Source: Vicinamibacterales bacterium
GTDB taxonomy: Bacteria > Acidobacteriota > Vicinamibacteria > Vicinamibacterales > Fen-181
DNA: 64,000 nt
NCBI GenBank assembly: GCA_036504215.1
Contig: DASXVO010000021.1
Span: 206,428 to 270,427, forward strand
Reading direction: 5' to 3'
The position numbers and the translations under genes are program-made. Positions 29,404 to 37,397 of this stretch are shown piece by piece. Under the pieces are notes generated by a model, which did not search any database, was not told the origin of the DNA, and saw only the letters and a program-made list of their open reading frames with translations. Position 1 is the stretch's first letter. The number at the start of each line of letters is the position of its first letter.

Positions 29404-30069
29404 ATGAGTCAACCTGTCACCATGAGCGCAAACGCCGAGCGACATACCGCCCACACCGAAGTCATCGCGGACCCGACCCCTGTCGGCCTGATCTGCCTGG
29501 CCGTGGGGTGCGCGGCCCTCGTGCCGATCGCGTTCGGCGCGGGCCTCACGCCCGCCGGCCTCAGAACGGCCGCAGTCTTCTGCCTCCTGTTCGGAGCTGG
29601 CGGTCAGCTCATCGCCGGGCTGGGCAATCTGTTGAACAAGAACCTCTACGGCGGAACGCTGTTCACGTCGTTTGCGTTCAACTGGGTCATCAATTGGTGG
29701 GTACTGGATGGCCTCTCGCGCGGGCAGGTGGCGGATCCGACGATCGTCTGCGCGGTTGACGTCTGCTTTCTCATCGTTTTTCTCGTGTTCACGTACGGCT
29801 TCGGGTTCTTCTCGTCGCTGCTGATGGCCTTCCTCGTTGACATCGATCTGCTCTACATCGCGCGGATCGCGAGACACCTTGGTGGAGGAGACTGGCTCGG
29901 CGTCGTCGCGGGACTCTGCACCGTGGCCCTTGGCGGCATCTCCCTCTGGATTGCGTTCGCGTTGCTGATCAATCCGACAGCCGGGCGCATGGTGTTTGCC
30001 TTCCCCGGGCCGGCGTTCCACCCCAGGTCGATCCCGCGGACAGAGTCCGATTCTGACGCTGGCCACTGA
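29404..30069 (+). CDS. GPR1/FUN34/YaaH-family acetate (succinate) transporter
   Basis: 221 residues with six predicted TM helices. The family signature near the N-terminus appears as DPTPVGLICLAVG (usual form NPAPLGL). Other conserved features are the NKNLYGGTLFTSFAFNW segment and the C-terminal FALLINPT end. SatP-like members move acetate or succinate with protons. The gene begins 7 bp after the helicase stop, so they may be co-transcribed without functional relation. The N-terminus is about 20 residues longer than in compact bacterial members; ATG 29422 (second Met) is an alternative start. Confidence 0.85.
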   Translation: MSQPVTMSANAERHTAHTEVIADPTPVGLICLAVGCAALVPIAFGAGLTPAGLRTAAVFCLLFGAGGQLIAGLGNLLNKNLYGGTLFTSFAFNWVINWWVLDGLSRGQVADPTIVCAVDVCFLIVFLVFTYGFGFFSSLLMAFLVDIDLLYIARIARHLGGGDWLGVVAGLCTVALGGISLWIAFALLINPTAGRMVFAFPGPAFHPRSIPRTESDSDAGH

Positions 30070-30210
30070 ATCGGCGGCCCTCGTTTCGCCCTGCGGTTCG
30101 CCTCGATCCTGCGAAAGGCGTTCAAGTCGGTCATCGACACCGTTTGGGCGGGTTCAATCCGGCGAACACCAGCCGCGCCGTGCTCGTCTATGGGCATGGA
30201 GGTGCCGGAC

Positions 30211-32640
30211 GTGCGAACCAGCCTCGTCTCCGATCTCGTTGTGGCCTGCCGGTCGATGCGAACCACCCCCGCGGCCGTTACCGCCGCGGTGGTCGCGCTC
30301 GGTCTCGGCATCGGGCTGACATCGGTCACCTGGAGCATCGTCTACGCCATGACGATGCGGGGCCTGCCGTTTCCTGGTGCCGACCGCATCATGTCCGTGG
30401 ATCGACGGATCCGTTCGGGCAGTTCCGACGACCTCGTCCCGACCATGCAGCACGACCTTGCCGACTGGCGGGAACGCCAGCGCTCGTTCGAGGGTCTCGG
30501 CGCCTTCCAGCTGGTCAGCGTGAATCTCAGCGGATCGGCGCGACAGCCGGAGCGAATCCCCGGGGCGCGCCTGACGGCCAACACGTTCAGCCTGCTGCGC
30601 GTCCAGCCTGCACGCGGGCGGGCCTTCGTGGACGCTGATGAGGCGCCGGGCGCGCCGGCCGTTGCGATCATCAGTTCCACGCTCTGGTCGAACCGCTTCG
30701 GGAGCGATCCCGCCGTCGTCGGACGCACGGTGCGCGTCGGCGGCGTGCCGACGACCATCGTCGGCGTGATGGACCCAGACTTCCGGTTCCCGCTGCACCA
30801 ATCGATCTGGCTGCCGCTTCCACTCGACCCACTGCCGGCCAGGCGAGGCGAGGGGCCGTCAGTTGGAGTGTTCGGGCGATTGCGGACGGGTGTAGCGCTT
30901 GCGACGGCTCGGCGGGAGTTCTCCGCTCTGGCGGACGACCTGCGGAAGCGCTTCCCCGATACGAACCGCGACACAGGCGTCAGCGTCGGGCCATTCGTGC
31001 TCCGCTACGTCACGGGCGGCGACGACAGGGCCATCGCCGGTTCCTACACGATGTTGGCCGCGGTCTTCGGCGTCCTGCTGATCGCCTGCGCAAACGTGTC
31101 GAACTTCCTGCTCGCACGCGCGGTCGTCCGGCGCCGCGAGTTGGCCGTGCGCGCCGCGCTCGGCGCGCCTCGTCGCCGACTGATGTCCTTGGTCCTCGCC
31201 GAATCCACGGTCATTGCGGCACTCGGCGGCGTGCTGGGGACCGGCTGCGCGTGGGTCGGCCTCACGTGGTTCCGTGGTGCGGCGGCGGACACCAACCCGC
31301 CCTTCTGGCTGAAGTTCGAACTCGATCCCCCGATACTGATCTTCGTGATCGCGGCCTCCGTGTTGTCGGCCCTCGTGGCGGGCGTGGTCCCGGCCCTCCG
31401 GGCGTCGAGGCCGAACATGGCCTCCACCCTGAACGACGTTGGTCGCGGCGGATCGAGTCTTCGTCTGGGCCGCCTCAGCCGGGGGCTCGTCGCGGTCGAG
31501 TTGATCTTCGCATGGGCGCTCCTGCTGCCGGCCGGGACGATCACGCGCAGTATCATCAACCTCCAGACGACCGACTTCGGCTTTGCGGTCGATGACGTCA
31601 TGACGGCGCGCATTACGCTGCCGACGGCCGACTATCCGAGCGCCGCGCGTCGCCTGGCCGTCTTCGAGGAGTTGTTGCGCCGCGTGCAGGCCAATCCGGC
31701 CATCCGCGCCGCTGCAGCCGGTACCGACATGGCCGGCGGCGGCGGGAGTCGCGAGGGCATCGAGGTGGAGGGACGGCCGGTGTCGGACGGCAAGGCAGGA
31801 TCGCAGGCAGGCGTGGTGGCGATCAGTCCCGACTATTTCACCGCCTCCGGCGTGGCGCTCCTCGAGGGACGTGCCTTCACCACGGCCGATCGAGCCGGAT
31901 CCGCGTCGGTCGCCATCGTGAACAGTCGCTTTGCCGATCGTTTCCTGGCTGGCGGGTCACCGGTCGGTCGCCGCGTCCGGGTTCGAGAGGGCAGCTCGCC
32001 GGGACCGTGGCTAACCGTGGTCGGTGTGGTTCCGGACCTGTTCTTCGGCGGACTCAGGCCCAACAGCCAGGCCGGCCTCTATGTTCCCCTCGCCCAGAGT
32101 GAAGTGGTGGGCGCTTCGCTGATCGTCCGCACCGCGGGTCCGCCGGCGCCGATTGTTCCATTTCTCAGGGCTCAGACGTCGGCCATCGATGCCGAGCTGC
32201 CGCTCGATGAGGTTCGTACCATGCGGCGCGTCCTGTACGAGGCCACGTTGTTCGTCAGCCTGTTCGGCACGCTGTTCATCGCGTTCGGACTGACGGCGCT
32301 GGTCCTGACTGCGGTGGGGGCCTTCGGCGTGGCCACCTTCTCGGCGCGCCAGCGGACGCATGAGATTGGCATTCGCGTGGCGCTTGGCGCGACGGGCTGC
32401 CAGGTCGTGCTGTTGATGATGAAGCAGAGCCTGTGGCTGCTCGGCGGCGGCGGCGCGATTGGCTTGGCGTTCGGCCTCGGACTCTCGCGCCTGGTTGCCG
32501 GCATCCTCTATCGTGTATCCCCGGCCGATCCGTTGACCCTGGAGATCGTGACGGTCGTCCTCGTGGCAACCACGGGACTTGCGCACTTCTGGCCGGCGTG
32601 GCAAGCGGCGCGCCTCGAGCCGGTGGATGCGCTGAGGTAA
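30211..32640 (+). CDS. ADOP-type orphan ABC permease (duplicated MacB/FtsX domains)
   Basis: About 809 residues from GTG 30211, chosen because GGAGG sits at 30198-30202 and because the family normally begins a few residues before the first TM helix. Architecture: TM helix (AAVTAAVVALGLGIGLTSV), MacB-like periplasmic domain (about 45-230), three TM helices (from YTMLAAVFGVLLIACANVSNFLL), a second TM/MacB-like periplasmic domain, and three final TM helices ending ARLEPVDALR. The FtsX signature R-R-R-E-L-A-V-R-A-A-L-G-A appears in the middle and RTHEIGIRVALGA at the end. This duplicated permease without an adjacent ATPase is characteristic of Acidobacteriota. Substrate and partner ATPase unknown. 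Confidence 0.92.
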   Translation: MRTSLVSDLVVACRSMRTTPAAVTAAVVALGLGIGLTSVTWSIVYAMTMRGLPFPGADRIMSVDRRIRSGSSDDLVPTMQHDLADWRERQRSFEGLGAFQLVSVNLSGSARQPERIPGARLTANTFSLLRVQPARGRAFVDADEAPGAPAVAIISSTLWSNRFGSDPAVVGRTVRVGGVPTTIVGVMDPDFRFPLHQSIWLPLPLDPLPARRGEGPSVGVFGRLRTGVALATARREFSALADDLRKRFPDTNRDTGVSVGPFVLRYVTGGDDRAIAGSYTMLAAVFGVLLIACANVSNFLLARAVVRRRELAVRAALGAPRRRLMSLVLAESTVIAALGGVLGTGCAWVGLTWFRGAAADTNPPFWLKFELDPPILIFVIAASVLSALVAGVVPALRASRPNMASTLNDVGRGGSSLRLGRLSRGLVAVELIFAWALLLPAGTITRSIINLQTTDFGFAVDDVMTARITLPTADYPSAARRLAVFEELLRRVQANPAIRAAAAGTDMAGGGGSREGIEVEGRPVSDGKAGSQAGVVAISPDYFTASGVALLEGRAFTTADRAGSASVAIVNSRFADRFLAGGSPVGRRVRVREGSSPGPWLTVVGVVPDLFFGGLRPNSQAGLYVPLAQSEVVGASLIVRTAGPPAPIVPFLRAQTSAIDAELPLDEVRTMRRVLYEATLFVSLFGTLFIAFGLTALVLTAVGAFGVATFSARQRTHEIGIRVALGATGCQVVLLMMKQSLWLLGGGGAIGLAFGLGLSRLVAGILYRVSPADPLTLEIVTVVLVATTGLAHFWPAWQAARLEPVDALR

Positions 32641-32662
32641 GATTCCCGTATCCTTGTCGGTC

Positions 32663-32687
32663 CCCGGGGCACGGCGGGCGCCCCGGG
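32663..32687. terminator. GC-rich hairpin after the ADOP permease gene
   Basis: CCCGGGGC at 32663-32670 pairs perfectly with GCCCCGGG at 32680-32687 around a 9-base loop. It starts 22 bp after the permease stop and lies 24 bp before the start codon of the broken phosphorylase gene. There is no T-tract, so termination is only likely, not shown. Confidence 0.45.
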
Positions 32688-32710
32688 CGGTGCACGAGGG
32701 AGGGGCGACC

Positions 32711-33145
32711 ATGCCTACCATCCGACGGCCTGACGAGAGCGGCGGGCACGATCTCTCGGATCGAGTTCGATACCACCTCCGGTACTCCCTCATCAAGAAC
32801 GCAGGTCAGGCCAGCCGGCGCGACGTGTTCCGGGCCACTGCCCTGGCCTGTCGCGAGCTGCTGGTGGACCGAATTATCGAGACCGAGCAGCGCTACGAGC
32901 ACCGTCAATCCACGCGCCTCTGCTATCTGTCGATGGAGTTCCTCACGGTCAAGCGTGACAACAAGGACCGCCTGGCGAACTCGATCCAGAGCACGGCGTG
33001 GAGGCTTGGGCGCCTGGCGGCAATCCGACCGACAATACTCGCCAGGACTTCTTGCGGATTTCGAAACGTCTGCAGGTCGGACGTGATCTCGAACAGGGTG
33101 TCGAGGCTCTCCCAACTGGCTCCCAGTTCCTTCAGCAGGTCCTGA
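32711..33145 (+). pseudogene. 5' fragment of a glycogen/starch phosphorylase gene
   Basis: A good Shine-Dalgarno run (GGAGGGG at 32699-32705) and ATG 32711 lead into about 78 residues that match the N-terminus of glycogen phosphorylase: RVRYHLRYSLIKNAG, RRDVFRATALACRELLVDR, ETEQRYEHRQ and the hallmark LCYLSMEFL. Immediately afterwards, near 32943, the similarity stops; the active-site and pyridoxal-phosphate regions (some 750 residues) are missing and the frame runs on through unrelated sequence to 33145. From about 32945 the DNA carries another truncated gene on the opposite strand. The fragment cannot encode an enzyme. Confidence 0.75.
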
Positions 33146-33432
33146 TCCTCGTACTCGCGCTCGACGTGGTCCAGCGCGACGTCGACGAGCCTGCGTACGA
33201 CCGGGCCGAGCCCCGGCTGCCCGCCGCGTTCGCAAAGGAGCAGCGCACCCACCGGCTGCTGCCGGTGACGGACGGGCTTCGACTCGCAGAGGCCACCCGA
33301 GCAGACGCAGCCGGAGTGCGTCACGATCCACTCCGTGCGGCCGTCCACCGTGACCGCGAGAGCGAACCCTCCGTGCTCGGCGACCGGCGCGGTCCTGGCG
33401 AACGGTTCGTCCGCGTGGTGGTGGTGGTGAAA
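32923..33432 (-). pseudogene. 5' fragment of a regulator gene (possibly SpoIIE/RsbU-type)
   Basis: On the minus strand a frame opens after a stop at 33433-33435. It reads ADEPFARTAPVAEHGGFALA, GRTEWIVTHSG, QPVGALLLCERG, then a coiled/GAF-like part (LVDVALDHVEREYEDQDL, ELGASWESLDTLFEITSDL, LHAVLWI). This resembles the N-terminal region of RsbU/SpoIIE-type phosphatase or GAF regulators (from memory, moderate certainty). There is no ATG at the expected start; only GTG 33348 lies inside. Similarity ends near 32943-32960 exactly where the phosphorylase fragment ends, so both genes are cut at one junction. Its beginning also overlaps the 3' end of the SnoaL-like gene in another frame. Confidence 0.5.
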
Positions 33433-33983
33433 TTACGGAGCGGCACGGCGTCCCCGTCGTCAGAACGAGTGGCCTCGGCGCGAACCTTGTCCGACGCGAA
33501 CGAAAAGTGCATCTGGACGATGACCCACGCGCCGTTTCGCTTCTCGAGCACGCCGGTCCAGCGCGTGTCCTTCCAGCCCGTGGGCTTGGCGTCCCACTCG
33601 GCCAGATCGTCGAGGATTGCGGAAAACCACGCGACGTCCCCAGAGCGCGAAAACGTCGTCCGCAGGTCGCGCACGTCGAAGCTGGTGGCCTTGAATCTGG
33701 GATTCATCCAGAACTCGAAGTTCTTGACGAAGGCGTCCCAGCCGACCGTCGTCGACTTTGAGTCCGGGTTGAACATGAAGAGATCCGGGTCGTGCGCAAT
33801 GATGCGCTCGAGCAGCGGCCGATCCTTCGTGAGTGCCCAGCCGATGGAATCGCGGATGGCCTGCTCCACGATGACGCGGTCCCTGGCCCTGCCCTCGCTG
33901 GTCGCGTCCACCTTGCGCTGTCCGAGCGCGGTGGATGCCACCAGCGCGACGATCACGCCAATCCACACAAGTCCTGTGCGCAT
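33321..33983 (-). CDS. Secreted SnoaL/NTF2-like domain protein
   Basis: 220 residues. A signal peptide (MRTGLVWIGVIVALVASTALG) precedes a SnoaL-type fold (about 35-155): VEQAIRDSIGWALTKDRP, HDPDLFMFNPD, FSRSGDVAWFSAILDDLAEW, WTGVLEKRNGAWVIVQMHFSFA. The last motif normally ends this fold. The remaining 50 residues are Thr/Ser/Arg-rich and out of character, and overlap the start of the broken regulator frame, so the original stop was probably lost when the neighbouring region was rearranged. The core domain should still fold. SnoaL-like proteins range from ketosteroid-isomerase-type enzymes to ligand binders; no activity can be assigned. Confidence 0.75.
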   Translation of the reverse strand: MRTGLVWIGVIVALVASTALGQRKVDATSEGRARDRVIVEQAIRDSIGWALTKDRPLLERIIAHDPDLFMFNPDSKSTTVGWDAFVKNFEFWMNPRFKATSFDVRDLRTTFSRSGDVAWFSAILDDLAEWDAKPTGWKDTRWTGVLEKRNGAWVIVQMHFSFASDKVRAEATRSDDGDAVPLRNFTTTTTRTNRSPGPRRSPSTEGSLSRSRWTAARSGS

Positions 33984-34064
33984 GCCGCCTCCTTGTCTCG
34001 CTGGTACATTGGCCGCGGCGGCACCAGTTGGGCCCTACATCCGTCCTCCATGCGGATTCGAATG

Positions 34065-35435
34065 CTATTCGCGAGTATCTGGCGAGGGAGTTCCTGCGCG
34101 CGGGACCCGAAGCGTCCACAGCGTGAGCCCGAGACCCATCCAGAGGCCGAGCGCCACCCACTCAGAAGCGGTGAAGCTGCCGGGGACGAAGGGCAGCACT
34201 TTCATGGCGATGAGGACGAGCGAGACCAGGACGCCTGCCGCAGCCATTGTGCGGCCCTCTCGCTCGCGCCGTGCGAGACAGGCGGCACACGCCGACAGCC
34301 ACCCGATACCGGCCGCCAGCGACCCGACCTCGGTGATCGGCACGAGCAGCGCATCACCCAGCAGCGAAGCCACCGCGGTGAGGGCGGCGAGCATCCAGAT
34401 CGCCACGGCCGGCGTCCCGTGGGAGCCGTGGACGCGCCCCAGCCCGCGGTGCACCAGGCCCCGGCGTCCCATTGCGAACAGCAGCCGGGTGGCCGCCACG
34501 AAGTTCCCGTTGAAGACCTTGAGCAGCGAGAGGAACGCGCCCGCCAGGATCAGCCTGGCGATCTGGTGCGATCCGAAGGCGCGCTCGAACGCTGCCTCGG
34601 TGCCGACGTGGCCCGCGACGATCTCGCGCCAGGGGTAGACGTACGACACCACGGCCACGATCACCACGTAGAAGACGACCGCCGCCACAACCGCGGCATA
34701 CATCGCCTTCGCGAAATCGCGTGGAGGGAATCCGACGCGCGCCTCCTCCGCTCCCTTGACGACGGACTCGAAGCCGGTCATGAAATACGGAACGATCTGC
34801 GCCGCGAGGATGACGGACAGGATACCGCCGGCGAGACCCGGCCGCGAGAACAACGGCTGGAGGTTGGAGACGTCACCCCGTGCGAACCCCAGGCTGACGA
34901 AGACCGCGAACGCCGCCAGCAGTCCGAACGTCGTGAGATTCTGGAACTGGCCGCTCGGCCGGATGCCGCGCACGTTGACCCAGGCCACCAGGCCCGTGAG
35001 CAGCAGGCCCGCAGCCACCCTCGGCGCGAAGATCGTCTTGCCGGCAATCGTGTAGAGCGGGAACGTGTTGACCGCCGGGACAATCCGCCCGAGGAGGTTG
35101 CCGATCGCGACGGCCTCCCACGGGCACACGATGGCGTAGGCCAGGACCATCGTCCAGCCGGCCGCGAAAGAGAGGACAGGGGGGAACACACCCTCGGTGT
35201 AGGCCACTTCGGCGCCCGCATCGGGAATGCGCCGCACGAGGACGCCGTAGGTCGCGGCGACTGGCAGGAGGAGCAGGCCGCCGGCCAGGAACCCGAGCAT
35301 GGCGGCGCCCGGCCCGCCTCGGCCGAGCCAGTCGTCGATCAAGACGAGCCAGCCGACACCGACCATCGAGCCGAAGCCAAATGTGAAGTACTCGACGATC
35401 GTCAGCCGCCGAAGGAGCGTGGGTGCAGTCGGCAT
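34065..35435 (-). CDS. APC-superfamily amino-acid/polyamine permease
   Basis: 456 residues with about 12 hydrophobic segments. The first helix contains the APC substrate-binding turn (FGFGSMVGVGWLVL, a G-S-x-V-G variant of the usual G-x-I-I-G), and helix 6 contains YFMTGFESVVKGAEEA, the conserved F-x-G-F-E/D motif. No N-terminal extension or ligand-binding domain is present. It follows the papain-like peptidase gene by 14 bp on the same strand, which suggests that peptides or amino acids released by the peptidase are imported (inference). Exact substrate unknown. Confidence 0.88.
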   Translation of the reverse strand: MPTAPTLLRRLTIVEYFTFGFGSMVGVGWLVLIDDWLGRGGPGAAMLGFLAGGLLLLPVAATYGVLVRRIPDAGAEVAYTEGVFPPVLSFAAGWTMVLAYAIVCPWEAVAIGNLLGRIVPAVNTFPLYTIAGKTIFAPRVAAGLLLTGLVAWVNVRGIRPSGQFQNLTTFGLLAAFAVFVSLGFARGDVSNLQPLFSRPGLAGGILSVILAAQIVPYFMTGFESVVKGAEEARVGFPPRDFAKAMYAAVVAAVVFYVVIVAVVSYVYPWREIVAGHVGTEAAFERAFGSHQIARLILAGAFLSLLKVFNGNFVAATRLLFAMGRRGLVHRGLGRVHGSHGTPAVAIWMLAALTAVASLLGDALLVPITEVGSLAAGIGWLSACAACLARREREGRTMAAAGVLVSLVLIAMKVLPFVPGSFTASEWVALGLWMGLGLTLWTLRVPRAGTPSPDTRE

Positions 35436-35449
35436 CGTGGCGCGGGCGA

Positions 35450-36667
35450 CTATCGCTTCTCCAGCAGGCCCTTCACGGCATCCTTGTGCACGAGGTAGCC
35501 GAGAACCTTCAGCTTCACGTAGTCCTCATGGAAGAAGTAGTAGCCGGGATGGTCGTTGTTCCAGGCGCTGCTCCACGAGTCCTTCACCAAGTACCAATCC
35601 TTGCCGTTCTTCTGCATCCAGCCGACGACGTGAAGGCCGTGGTCGTCGGTGGTGGTACCGTTGGCGAAGCGGAAGTGGCGCGCATTCGCATCGATGTAGG
35701 CGGACGGGATGTCCCAGGTCGGGACGACGGCGAGGCCGGGTGCGCCGATCGAATAGCCCGGTTCGGAGAAGTCGGCCGCGATCGCGATCGAGTAGCCCTG
35801 GCGGATTGCCTGCTTGAGCCCGGTCATGAACGTGTCGAGCGGGACGTTCAGATACTCCTTGCCGTGCCACCAGTTGTCGGGCACCTCGTACTCCACCGAC
35901 TGGAAGTACGGCTTGTCGGTCATCGACAGCAGTTCCACGTAGTCGTCCAGGTTGATCCGAACCACCTGCTGGAGGTACTGCTGGGGCGTCAGCGACCGGC
36001 CATCCACCTCAACCGTCGAGGGCGGTACGCCGAGGTGCGAGTCGAGGATGGCGCGCACGGTCGCGAGAACCGCTTCTTCGTTCCACGCACCGGCGGACTT
36101 TACACCATCGAGGTAGGCCCTGAGCTCGGCGTACACGGTGGACTCGTGGTCGTAGTTCTTCGCGTCGCCCTTGAGCCCCGTGTAGACGGCCGCAGGCACC
36201 GCACCGTGCTTCCGCCACGCGCGAAGCACGGCGGCCGCTTGGGAACCCTCGCCGAACACCGACTTGCCGCGGCTCTGCACGAACCCGCGCGCCTTCTCGA
36301 CGTACTCCCAGTAGATCGAGTGGACCACGGAGAAGCGCATCTCCCGTTTCGTGAGGCGGTAGACCTCCGACTCGAAGAAGGACGTCATGGAGAAGCACCA
36401 GCACATCCCGGAGAGCCCCTGGCACACCGAGGGCTGGTGCCACACGCTCGCGAACTCCGACACCGCCTTCGGAGCGTTGACGGCCGAGAAGTCGATCCAC
36501 ATCTGGTTCTTCTCGGGCACGCCAGCCGGCTTGCGAACCTCGCTCTTGATGGCGTCGAGCTTCGCGTCCTTCTTCGGCGCGAAGACGGCCTTGTCGCGCT
36601 GCTCCTGCGCCGCAACGGCAACCGTGGCGGCGACGCCGATGACGACCAGCCATGCGTGGACTCTCAC
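35450..36667 (-). CDS. Exported C1 (papain/bleomycin-hydrolase-like) cysteine peptidase
   Basis: 405 residues with a signal peptide (AWLVVIGVAATVAVAA). The catalytic motifs of the C1B group are visible: oxyanion Gln and nucleophile Cys89 in CQGLSGMCWCFSM, and the general-base His in DDHGLHVVGW. The third position, usually Asn in N-S-W, is Asp here (YLVKDSW). A cytosolic bleomycin hydrolase would lack the signal peptide, so this is a periplasmic or secreted relative, probably an aminopeptidase. The spacing of 14 bp to the amino-acid permease gene supports an operon. The divergent methyltransferase gene starts 112 bp away. Confidence 0.88.
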   Translation of the reverse strand: MRVHAWLVVIGVAATVAVAAQEQRDKAVFAPKKDAKLDAIKSEVRKPAGVPEKNQMWIDFSAVNAPKAVSEFASVWHQPSVCQGLSGMCWCFSMTSFFESEVYRLTKREMRFSVVHSIYWEYVEKARGFVQSRGKSVFGEGSQAAAVLRAWRKHGAVPAAVYTGLKGDAKNYDHESTVYAELRAYLDGVKSAGAWNEEAVLATVRAILDSHLGVPPSTVEVDGRSLTPQQYLQQVVRINLDDYVELLSMTDKPYFQSVEYEVPDNWWHGKEYLNVPLDTFMTGLKQAIRQGYSIAIAADFSEPGYSIGAPGLAVVPTWDIPSAYIDANARHFRFANGTTTDDHGLHVVGWMQKNGKDWYLVKDSWSSAWNNDHPGYYFFHEDYVKLKVLGYLVHKDAVKGLLEKR

Positions 36668-36779
36668 GGTGAACCTCCGGTTGAAAGGGGCGTGGAGATT
36701 CTACAGGCGAGCGGAACAGTTCGTCGAGTCGCGCGCGAACGCCGTCCGTTTGTCGTAGGATGGACGAACGGGAGGCATC

Positions 36780-37397
36780 ATGGCTACCGACGCCGGAGCG
36801 ATCCTGAAGAACCTGCTCGGCTTCTACGACTTCGACGGCAAGACGATTGTGGCCGCCGGGGCGGGGGGCGGACAGTTGGCCGGCTACGCGTCTCGTGCGC
36901 GCCGTGTCGTGGCGGTCGATCCGGATGCACTCGCCATCGAACGCCTGGCCGAAGCGGCCGAGCGCCTGGGCATCGCCGATCGATTCGAGTACGTCACCGG
37001 AACGTTCGAGGCGTGCGATGTACGCGGCGATGTCGTCCTGTTCGAATTCTGCCTGCACGAGATGGCCGATCCCGCCGTCTCGCTCGCGCACGCTCTCAGC
37101 CTTGCGCCCGACATCGTCGTCGTCGACCACCTGGCCGGATCGGCGTGGGCCTACTGCGGCGACGAGGATGAGAAGGCAGCGAGAAGCTGGCGGGCCGTCG
37201 AGGCAATCGGCATCGCCGATCGGGCGGTCTTCGAGGCCGAACAACATTTCCGAGATTTCGAGGAGTTGAACAACCGGCTGCTCGGCCAGGGCGCGGAAAG
37301 CCTGCGCCGCATTCAGCCGTTCCGCGGCGACACGGACATCGTGATCCCGATGGTCTACGCCATCGTCCGCGTTCGGGGGGAGGCCGACGGAGGCTAG
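36780..37397 (+). CDS. Class I SAM-dependent methyltransferase-like protein
   Basis: 205 residues. The N-terminal half has a Rossmann methyltransferase layout: a glycine-rich loop (TIVAAGAGGGQLAGYA), an acidic residue at the end of strand 2 (VVAVDPDA), then RFEYVTGTFE and VVLFEFCLHEM at strand 4. The motif I glycine run is intact, so SAM binding is plausible. The acceptor substrate cannot be deduced. The gene is divergent from the peptidase gene and overlaps the end of zwf by 4 bp (convergent). A Gly/Ala-rich fold of this sort could be confused with an oxidoreductase, but no dinucleotide motif is present. Confidence 0.7.
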   Translation: MATDAGAILKNLLGFYDFDGKTIVAAGAGGGQLAGYASRARRVVAVDPDALAIERLAEAAERLGIADRFEYVTGTFEACDVRGDVVLFEFCLHEMADPAVSLAHALSLAPDIVVVDHLAGSAWAYCGDEDEKAARSWRAVEAIGIADRAVFEAEQHFRDFEELNNRLLGQGAESLRRIQPFRGDTDIVIPMVYAIVRVRGEADGG

